This document shows, one piece after another, positions 1 to 6,677 of a stretch of 64,000 nt of DNA. The translations under genes and the position numbers were made by a program. The first letter of the stretch is position 1, and the number at the start of each line of letters is the position of its first letter. Origin of the DNA: MGBC163016 sp964631345. Its GTDB lineage: Bacteria > Actinomycetota > Coriobacteriia > Coriobacteriales > Eggerthellaceae. Location of the stretch: contig CAZVWE010000001.1 in NCBI GenBank assembly GCA_964631345.1, positions 62,001 to 126,000 on the forward strand. The letters run 5' to 3'. The notes under the pieces were generated by a model that searched no databases, had not been told where the DNA came from, and saw only the letters and a list, made by a program, of their open reading frames with translations.

Positions 1-1229
1 CAGCTTATTTTGCAGATTGGATATATATTGCAGGCGGAAATGATGCCAGCGGTTCACTCTCTCAATTTCGAGCTCCGCAAGTACAAATCAAACTTGCATA
101 TGATACGGAGCTTAGATCAAAAATAGAACGCTTGGCAAAAGATGCAGGTGTGCCTGCAGGATCTGTTGATCAAGGCGGAAAGCCGCTAGATCATGGAATG
201 ATGGTTCCGCTTTACTACATAGACAAAGAATACTCTACAGACAAATATGAAGCCGTATCAATAGGTGGCTCAGCGCTCCCTCGTGAGAAACTTCTTGAGT
301 TTGGAAAATGTCTTGCAGATGCAACAAATGCCATAGATAGAAAATGCGTCTTACTTGTAAGTGGCGATCTTTCACATAAGCTAAAAGAAGACGGCCCTTA
401 TGGCTTCGATCCTGCAGGACCTGATTTCGATGAGGCATTTGTAAAAGTTGTTCAGTCACACGATCCTACAGGGTTTGCAAACTTAGACAACAAAATGTGT
501 GAAGATGCCGCAGAATGCGGACTTTCAGGTTTCATCATGATGGCAGGAGCTATTGATGAAGCCAGCACGATATCGGGTAAATCATTTACGTCAGAGTTAA
601 TCTCGCACGAAGGCCCTTTCGGAGTAGGCTATGGAGTTGCTGTATATGAGCGTGAAGACGTTGCTGAACGTATTAGCGATTGCACCGACAAATCAGAGGA
701 TTACTGCAACGATGCTGATCCACTAGTTGCACTTGCAGTTGCAACCATTAATCAGTATGTCGAAAACAAAACAATACCAGAAACTCCAGAGCTTCCGCCG
801 GATGAACCGGATCGTGCAGGATGCTTCGTGTCTATACATGTTGCAAGTACCGGAGATCTGCGTGGTTGTATTGGAACGATAGAGCCAACCCAGCCTACAC
901 TTGCCGATGAGATTATTGCAAATGCCATATCTGCATCCACACGAGATCCAAGATTTCATCCTATTAGTAAATCAGAACTGAATGACCTCAGAGTAAATGT
1001 GGATGTGCTCTTTGAGCCTGAGCCAGCAACTGTAGACATGCTTGATCCAAAAAGATACGGAGTGATCGTAACTCTTGGAATGCGTCGAGGATTACTACTT
1101 CCAGATCTTGAGGGAGTTGACACAGTATCAGAGCAACTATCAATCGCATGCATGAAGGCAGGTATCCCACGAGACATAGACCCTTCAAGACTTGAGATCG
1201 AACGTTTTGAAGTAATAAGGCATGAATAA
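1..1229 (+). CDS. AmmeMemoRadiSam fusion: MEMO (LigB-like) domain plus AMMECR1 domain, 5' partial
   Basis: The reading frame is open from base 3 to the TAA at 1227-1229, so the start lies left of the window. The TTG at 132 is only internal, because upstream codons already encode a MEMO-like stretch (GSLSQFRAPQV). The first half resembles the MEMO/class III dioxygenase fold (SGDLSHKL and a following PYGFDPAGPDFD segment). The second half is an AMMECR1 domain with the signature LRGCIGT and the downstream TRDPRFHPI. In bacteria these two domains and a radical SAM enzyme form the AmmeMemoRadiSam set, whose reaction is not established. The radical SAM partner lies just downstream on the opposite strand, so here the set is convergent rather than one operon. 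Confidence 0.88.
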   Translation, partial: AYFADWIYIAGGNDASGSLSQFRAPQVQIKLAYDTELRSKIERLAKDAGVPAGSVDQGGKPLDHGMMVPLYYIDKEYSTDKYEAVSIGGSALPREKLLEFGKCLADATNAIDRKCVLLVSGDLSHKLKEDGPYGFDPAGPDFDEAFVKVVQSHDPTGFANLDNKMCEDAAECGLSGFIMMAGAIDEASTISGKSFTSELISHEGPFGVGYGVAVYEREDVAERISDCTDKSEDYCNDADPLVALAVATINQYVENKTIPETPELPPDEPDRAGCFVSIHVASTGDLRGCIGTIEPTQPTLADEIIANAISASTRDPRFHPISKSELNDLRVNVDVLFEPEPATVDMLDPKRYGVIVTLGMRRGLLLPDLEGVDTVSEQLSIACMKAGIPRDIDPSRLEIERFEVIRHE

Positions 1230-1241
1230 TAATTGGGGCGC

Positions 1242-1279
1242 TTGGGATGTGCTAGGACACCTAATCAATCACATCCCAA
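1242..1279. other. Inverted repeat between convergent genes
   Basis: Arms TTGGGATGTG (1242-1251) and CACATCCCAA (1270-1279) pair perfectly over 10 bp. It sits in the 78-bp gap between two convergent genes. Neither side carries a clear T run, so a role as a shared transcript end is inferred only from position. Confidence 0.4.
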
Positions 1280-1307
1280 TCATCCCTGCATACACGCCTT
1301 TGTAATG

Positions 1308-2177
1308 CTAAATATTTCCCAAATGCACGTTTTTCAAGAAAGTCGAAGCGATATCCTCAAATCGCCTCATAAGTAATAGATCTGTTGGATTTTCACTTGT
1401 CATTTTGTATGTAGGAAAGAATCTTGAGATATGAAGAGTGATAGATGGATCTAAAGAAGACAACCATTTGCATTCTTGCTCAAAATCGTTTTCTGAATCA
1501 GATATTCCTGGCACAACTAGTGTTGTAACCTCAACATGCACGCCTGCCTCCAATAAACCTTTGATTGTTGTTTTAACAGTCTCAAGACCATACGGTGCAC
1601 CAACTTTTTTGTAACCCTCTTCAGTAAATGATTTCAGATCAACATTTGCGGCATCCATAAAAGGTGCTACCAAATTAAGTGTTTTATTAGTTATATAGCC
1701 GTTTGCGACAGCTACACTTTTAAGCCCAGCTTCATGCAATAAGAGCGCTGTATCCACAAAAAACTCAGGTGCTATTAGAGGCTCATTGTAGGTAAATGCA
1801 ACACCGATATTTCCAAACGATACAAGCTCTTTTGCTTTCTTAACCAAAGCTTCTGGCAATATATCTGCTGTATTTATAACAGAGCAAACATCCACCATAG
1901 ATATATCACTATTCTGGCAAAACTTACATCTAAGATTGCAGCCAAAACTGCCATATGAAAGAATTTTGGAACCAGGAAAAAAATCGTGCAGTGGCTTTTT
2001 CTCTATGGGGTCCAACGCAAGAGCCGTAGCTCGTCCGTAATTAAGGTCAATAATCCTTCCATCTTCATTTCCCCGAGCACCGCAAATACCAATGTTTCCC
2101 TGTTTTATTTTGCATCTATGAGGACAAACATCGCATTCAACATAATTACATGAGTAATCTAGATCGTTTTCTCTCAT
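1308..2177 (-). CDS. amrS: AmmeMemoRadiSam system radical SAM enzyme
   Basis: This 289-residue protein has the radical SAM cluster CNLRCKFC (Cys80, Cys84, Cys87), which binds a 4Fe-4S cluster and cleaves S-adenosylmethionine. Ahead of it is a second cysteine set (C15, C18, C22, C32) in CDVCPHRCKIKQ...GICG, typical of this PflA-like subfamily. Length and motif order fit the radical SAM member of the AmmeMemoRadiSam trio, and the other two domains are encoded convergently next to it. The substrate is unknown; modification of a protein or small molecule is plausible but unproven. Its start lies 30 bp from a conserved hairpin repeat. Confidence 0.88.
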   Translation of the reverse strand: MRENDLDYSCNYVECDVCPHRCKIKQGNIGICGARGNEDGRIIDLNYGRATALALDPIEKKPLHDFFPGSKILSYGSFGCNLRCKFCQNSDISMVDVCSVINTADILPEALVKKAKELVSFGNIGVAFTYNEPLIAPEFFVDTALLLHEAGLKSVAVANGYITNKTLNLVAPFMDAANVDLKSFTEEGYKKVGAPYGLETVKTTIKGLLEAGVHVEVTTLVVPGISDSENDFEQECKWLSSLDPSITLHISRFFPTYKMTSENPTDLLLMRRFEDIASTFLKNVHLGNI

Positions 2178-2206
2178 AATGAGCTCCGCCTAACTCTGGC
2201 ATCCAT

Positions 2207-2293
2207 GTTATGAATAAAGTCTGGAAGATGGAGCGAAGGCTGCGTAGCTTCTGAGCGTAATCTTTCAGACTTTATTCATCCGATGTATATCCC
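2207..2293 (+). repeat. Dispersed hairpin repeat, copy 1
   Basis: An 18-bp stem is formed by GAATAAAGTCTGGAAGAT (2212-2229) and ATCTTTCAGACTTTATTC (2260-2277), around a 30-nt loop that holds a smaller hairpin (GCTG/TAGC). A second copy lies at 50785-50870 with the same loop length, nearly identical loop sequence and compensated changes in the stem. The shared sequence extends past the stem on both sides (GTTAT left, CATCC..GTATATCC right). It may be a miniature mobile element or a transcribed RNA element. Confidence 0.75.
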
Positions 2294-2296
2294 AAT

Positions 2297-2334
2297 GGTT
2301 ATTCGTAAGTAAAATGCTTACTGGATGAATAACC
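2297..2334 (+). other. Second hairpin, able to compete with the repeat's right arm
   Basis: GGTTATTC-GTAAG (2297-2309) can pair with CTTAC (2317-2321) and GAATAACC (2327-2334). In addition GGATGAATAA (2323-2332) is the exact complement of TTATTCATCC (2272-2281), which overlaps the right arm of the hairpin repeat. The two pairings exclude each other. The hairpin lies directly upstream of the HAD gene, so a leader or attenuator role is possible but inferred. Confidence 0.45.
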
Positions 2335-2365
2335 CATAAAGACACACTTATTATAAGAAGGCTTA

Positions 2366-3064
2366 ATGGATCAAAATATGGACAAGCGCATAAACGTAAA
2401 CGAACATAAACCAAATAAGATAAAGAATATCGACTGCATCCTTTTTGATGCTGATGGAACACTCATAGATACATACGACATAATCTTGACGTCGATGAGA
2501 CACACAGTAAACGGTATCCTCGGGAAAAACTTTGATGATGCAAAGTTAATGTCACTTGTTGGCACTCCTCTACTTGATCAAATGACAGCCTTTGCCGGAA
2601 ATCCCGAAGATGGGCAGCGTTTAACAGCGCTCTATAGAAAGCACAACGACGTAATCCATGATGAAGGGGTAAAAGCCTTCCCAAAAATGAAAGATGCTCT
2701 TAGTAAACTCGCAGCTGATGGATATAAGTTGGGCGTCGTTACATCAAAGCGCCACTTTATGGCCGAGCGCGGACTAGAAGTAACAGGCATTGCCAACTTC
2801 TTTGAAATTCTTATCGGATCAGATGATTGCGAAAAACATAAACCTGATCCAGGCCCTATCCTTTATGCATGTGATCTCATGCATACAAACCCCGAAAAAT
2901 GTGTATATGTAGGTGATAGCCCATACGATATCCAAGCAGGAAATTCAGCAGGATGTACCACAGTGGCTGTTCTTTGGGGCATGTTTCCAGAAGCCGAACT
3001 TTTAGCAATGCATCCTGATTTTGTATGCCCAGACATTGACTCGTTGGTCAAATTGTTTGACTAG
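2366..3064 (+). CDS. HAD-superfamily hydrolase, phosphoglycolate phosphatase/PpaX-like
   Basis: A 232-residue HAD hydrolase. Motif I is FDADGT (Asp28 nucleophile, Asp30). Motif II is in VVTSKRH, motif III is the Lys of CEKHKPDPGP, and motif IV is GDSPYDI. The alpha-helical cap after motif I fits the Gph/PpaX group, which removes phosphate from small phosphorylated compounds or pyrophosphate. The ATG is preceded by AAGAAGG. About 20 hydrophilic residues (NEHKPNKIKN) precede the core, so a later start cannot be excluded. The true substrate cannot be read from sequence. Confidence 0.85.
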   Translation: MDQNMDKRINVNEHKPNKIKNIDCILFDADGTLIDTYDIILTSMRHTVNGILGKNFDDAKLMSLVGTPLLDQMTAFAGNPEDGQRLTALYRKHNDVIHDEGVKAFPKMKDALSKLAADGYKLGVVTSKRHFMAERGLEVTGIANFFEILIGSDDCEKHKPDPGPILYACDLMHTNPEKCVYVGDSPYDIQAGNSAGCTTVAVLWGMFPEAELLAMHPDFVCPDIDSLVKLFD

Positions 3065-3112
3065 ACTGTTTGATCAGCTTGTTTGATCAGGTCAGTCGGG
3101 TTGTTTGGTTAG
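3053..3112 (+). repeat. Degenerate 12-bp tandem repeats over the HAD stop codon
   Basis: Four variants of TTGTTTGATCAG occur at 3053-3064 (TTGTTTGACTAG, containing the stop codon), 3066-3077, 3079-3090 and 3101-3112. The rest of the gap to the next gene at 3250 shows no other structure. Confidence 0.55.
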
Positions 3113-3249
3113 ACCATTGAGAAACCATGCATAAATCAGCTCTTCCATTAACAGCTATTTAGATGACATGATCCAATACATGACTTGTGCAAATGCCAAA
3201 TATGTTCCAATATATACATATCAAGAATTAGATCAGGGGAAATAACAAT

Positions 3250-4065
3250 ATGAGGCCAATCGAGCTTGAAGGCATAGATAATGTTAGGGACTTTGGTGGA
3301 GTCTCAACAATCAATGGCCGCATGTTGCCACATGGCATTTTTTATCGCGGAAGTGCACCATGTTCCATAACAGCAAAAGATGCCGACACGTTACTCAATA
3401 CTCTTGGAATTACGTGCATGGTTGACTTCAGAACTAGCTGGGAACGCGAATCAAAGCCTACCGATATCCATCAAAGTTGCGAAGTCTTCCATATCCCTTT
3501 CTATGACAAAGAAACCTTAGGTCTTGAATATACGCAACCTGGCCTTGAGGGCAAAGTTATTGGACGCGACGTTCCATGTATACCTGAGATGTATTACGCA
3601 TCGCTTTCTCATCCGATAGTTGTAAATCAAATTCGTAAATGCATAGAAACAGTATTTTCAAAAGCTGATATTGATCATCCAATATACATACATTGCTCAG
3701 GTGGCAAAGATCGTACAGGCATAATTGCGGCACTTGTGCTTCATATTCTGGGAGCACACGATAGCGATATCCTTACCGACTACATGTATACCAACATAGC
3801 CCGTGATGCTAAATACGAATCAGAGCTTGCGAAATATATTAAGTTTGCCAAAGGCGACGAAGCGGAAGCAAAGAAATTGTGTGCTGCACACAGGGCGCGT
3901 ACAGAATGTCTCATCGTTTTTCGCGATTCAATGTGTGAGACATTTGGGACATTTGATAATTTCTTAGAAACGGGTCTAGGAATTACACCTGTTGTTAGAC
4001 AATCTTTAATTGATCGCTTTACTGTCAGGAAAACTGAACCCGAACTCGCAGCATGTGCTTGTTAG
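3250..4065 (+). CDS. Tyrosine-protein phosphatase (Y_phosphatase3 type)
   Basis: A 271-residue protein with the cysteine phosphatase loop HCSGGKDRTG (His148, nucleophile Cys149, Arg155), preceded by the family opening NVRDFGG and FYRGSAP. These match the bacterial Y_phosphatase3 group, whose members hydrolyse phosphotyrosine or phosphoinositides through a phospho-cysteine intermediate. AGGGG lies a few bases before the ATG. It stands alone between the HAD gene and a convergent kinase-fold gene. There is no signal peptide, so it is expected to be cytoplasmic. Confidence 0.87.
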   Translation: MRPIELEGIDNVRDFGGVSTINGRMLPHGIFYRGSAPCSITAKDADTLLNTLGITCMVDFRTSWERESKPTDIHQSCEVFHIPFYDKETLGLEYTQPGLEGKVIGRDVPCIPEMYYASLSHPIVVNQIRKCIETVFSKADIDHPIYIHCSGGKDRTGIIAALVLHILGAHDSDILTDYMYTNIARDAKYESELAKYIKFAKGDEAEAKKLCAAHRARTECLIVFRDSMCETFGTFDNFLETGLGITPVVRQSLIDRFTVRKTEPELAACAC

Positions 4066-4153
4066 CTATGCAATAGTTTTCGGATTTGAGTGAGTTAATA
4101 GTCCATCCATTTATGCCTTGAATACTTTATGTCTTGATTAAGGAAATATCTAA

Positions 4154-5236
4154 TCACTTTACCAATGACCGACAATCCAAATAAAGCATTTCCATAAATT
4201 CATCTGACAGATAAATCGGAAGCTTCTCGATGGTCTTATCAGTTGTGTGCTGTTCACTATTCTGAGAAGAATCTAAGTTGCCATATCGCAAAAGTGCCTT
4301 ACAACACCATGTAACTGACCTAAGTGCCGTCATAATCCTGTATCCGATATACCTTGTTGCAGCATTGCCATAATCAAAACGTATACCCACCGCATCCCGA
4401 TACATCTCTAGAAAGGTATCGGCAAGGTCACGCTCAAATATATAGCCGCTATCCCAAAAAGACACTGCCGGCGAGGTGAAAAAAGCAAGGTCTTGTGCCA
4501 CTTCACCAACTAAAGGGCGCTCCCAATCAACAAAGTAACCTAGATAGGGAAACTCCCCCGATCCTTGTGGGAGTAAAAAATGAGATGGCAGCGGTTCGGT
4601 ATTTATGATTCTTGCGCAAGTATTTGCAGGTGGCATATCATCAAGGACATGCTTTGCAATATCGATAAACGCACGCGCCCATTTTGTTATGCGCGGATCT
4701 TCGTAAGCAGAGGCATAGTACAAATCAAAGCGCTCTATGCATTCATTAAAAAGATCAACCATTGCATCATTGGGGTGAAATAAAGCTTTACCCTTTGAAG
4801 GGTCTGTCGCATGAATGTCCGCCAAAATATGCGCCACGCATTTCATATCTTTCAGATTGTGCGAATCAAAGTTAAGCATCTCACCTTCGCAATAACTAAT
4901 TACAAGCGCTCCTTTACCTGGCGCATCTTCGCTATTATCCAAAAACAATGGAAGTGGCGTTCTGTGACTTTCACTTAATGCAGAAAGCGCTGAATACTCA
5001 TATCCAATTTGATCTATATGAAATGGTTGCGGTAAAACATTAATACGCAAAACATACTTGATTAGCCTGTTATCGCTATCTGGATACTCAAACCAAAAAT
5101 TGAGATTATGCTCGCCTTCTCCTAATGGATGCGGCTCAAGAATCGCACCCTCCGGAATTTCAAGCGCTTCACGAAGTGGAACGCATCTAGCTAGATAATT
5201 CTTCGCAGTTTCCATCGCTTGATGGGATGCAATCAT
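4154..5236 (-). CDS. APH/choline-kinase-fold protein with altered catalytic loop
   Basis: The APH phosphotransferase fold is shown by the nucleotide-loop region LGEGEHNLNFWF, the sensor Lys/Arg strand LIKYVLRINV, and the metal-binding VDWE near residue 242 (DFG equivalent). Where active APH kinases carry H-x-D-x(4)-N, this protein has NTEPLPSHF at about residues 217-225, so His becomes Asn and Asp becomes Glu. The start is set at ATG 5236 with AAAGGT 6 nt upstream; the TTG at 5251 would overlap the ribosome-binding site. It lies 79 bp downstream of the binding-protein gene on the same strand, so co-transcription is possible. The substrate is unknown. Confidence 0.78.
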   Translation of the reverse strand: MIASHQAMETAKNYLARCVPLREALEIPEGAILEPHPLGEGEHNLNFWFEYPDSDNRLIKYVLRINVLPQPFHIDQIGYEYSALSALSESHRTPLPLFLDNSEDAPGKGALVISYCEGEMLNFDSHNLKDMKCVAHILADIHATDPSKGKALFHPNDAMVDLFNECIERFDLYYASAYEDPRITKWARAFIDIAKHVLDDMPPANTCARIINTEPLPSHFLLPQGSGEFPYLGYFVDWERPLVGEVAQDLAFFTSPAVSFWDSGYIFERDLADTFLEMYRDAVGIRFDYGNAATRYIGYRIMTALRSVTWCCKALLRYGNLDSSQNSEQHTTDKTIEKLPIYLSDEFMEMLYLDCRSLVK

Positions 5237-5315
5237 TTGATTACCTTTCAAAGTATTAATAAGGATCTAGTCTCTTGCAAAACACCCTAAAGTCACAATC
5301 TGCTTGAGGAATGAC

Positions 5316-6677
5316 CTACGGGTGAAGGCTGCTTGAAGCTAAGCCATCATCAATTATTGCATTGCATTTTGTGTCTATCAGCTTTGCCGTTTCTTCTGGG
5401 GTAGTCCTACCCATTAAAAGATCGTGTATGCATGTATAAAACACTTCGCGCACAGCAAGCGTATTTGGATTGTTCCCATTAAAATCAACAACATTGTCGC
5501 GATTATCGTCGAACATATCAAAGCCGACTATTTCATCTCTGTACTGCTCTGAAACTTTTTTAGATGCCGGAAGAACACCTGCTGAATAAGACAACAGCTC
5601 ATCGTTTGAATAAATATATGACAAGAAATCCTTTGCAATATCTATCTTGTTCTGGTCACCATTATCAAAAATCTGAAACCCAGAAACAAATTCCGTGGCA
5701 TATCCATTCCCGTCTTTTGAAGGGAAGTTCACAAGCCCCACATTATCCCAATACTTTCCAACCGATACATTGTTAAGCATATATATTGCAAGTTGACTAT
5801 TCTTAAATAGACGAGAACAATCCTCTATCTGCAGATTTTCCGCATGAGGTGGATACCACCCCTTTGCAACACCATCCTGGATCCATCTAAGAGCCTCAAT
5901 ACCTTCTGGAGTATCTAGATTAAACTTTCCTGTCTCATCAAAAAGATTAGAACCTGCCACACGGAGAAGTGTACGAATATGTGTGTCACCTTGCGAATTT
6001 GCTGCATACATCAACATCGGATACACAGAATCTGGAAGATTATTGGCTAATGTATCAAGGATTTCTGTCCACTCGTCATAGGTCCATGACTGAATTTTTG
6101 AATCATCAATATATCGTTCCAACCCCGCTTCTCTAAAAAGCTCCTTGTTGTATGCCAAAACATTTTGTCTAGATAGATAAGGCATCATATAAACGCGATT
6201 TTCGAACGTGCTATCATCCCACAGCTCTTTAAAGATGCTGCTTTTTATTTCATCGGTGATAATGTCATCAAGTGGCACGACTTTTCCTGTATGTACATAA
6301 GTGGAAATATTGAAATAATCGCCATAAACTATATCGGGACTTCCCTCTGTATATAGTTTGTTTAATATAGCTTCGTCATATTGATCTTGTTCAAATACTT
6401 CAATTGTTATATCTACATCTGACTTTTCATATTCTTGCTCAAAAGAATCTGCCATTTTTGATATAGCTTCATCTATGGTTTTTATATCGGGATCACTTAA
6501 AGATTCATGACTTGTGCGGGGAATTTTTATCAATAGCTCAGTTGTTTCATTGGATGATTTAGAGCAACCTGTAAACATAGCAAGTGCAAAAAACAGCACT
6601 AGCGCAAGGACTAAAGACACTAGTATCCAAAATAATTTCGAAAAGCTTAATTTAAGGCTTTCATGTCCTATCAACAT
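5316..6677 (-). CDS. Extracellular solute-binding lipoprotein (family 1, sugar type), coupled to a histidine kinase
   Basis: The N-terminus has a hydrophobic segment ending in MFTGC (lipid-modified Cys about residue 38), then a family 1 solute-binding body (DIVYGDYFNIS, LWDDSTFENRVYMMPY, WTYDEWTEILD). This family normally delivers carbohydrates to ABC importers. No ABC permease or ATPase lies nearby; instead it overlaps the 3' end of the hybrid kinase gene. The start at 6677 has AGAAGG 5 nt upstream; ATGs at 6680 and 6698 fit less well. The kinase stop codon lies inside this gene, indicating translational coupling. A sensing role with the kinase is inferred. Confidence 0.82.
   Translation of the reverse strand: MLIGHESLKLSFSKLFWILVSLVLALVLFFALAMFTGCSKSSNETTELLIKIPRTSHESLSDPDIKTIDEAISKMADSFEQEYEKSDVDITIEVFEQDQYDEAILNKLYTEGSPDIVYGDYFNISTYVHTGKVVPLDDIITDEIKSSIFKELWDDSTFENRVYMMPYLSRQNVLAYNKELFREAGLERYIDDSKIQSWTYDEWTEILDTLANNLPDSVYPMLMYAANSQGDTHIRTLLRVAGSNLFDETGKFNLDTPEGIEALRWIQDGVAKGWYPPHAENLQIEDCSRLFKNSQLAIYMLNNVSVGKYWDNVGLVNFPSKDGNGYATEFVSGFQIFDNGDQNKIDIAKDFLSYIYSNDELLSYSAGVLPASKKVSEQYRDEIVGFDMFDDNRDNVVDFNGNNPNTLAVREVFYTCIHDLLMGRTTPEETAKLIDTKCNAIIDDGLASSSLHP

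Noticed and set aside
132..1229. Complete gene starting at TTG 132
   Set aside because: In-frame codons from base 3 encode conserved MEMO sequence, so the gene begins outside the window.
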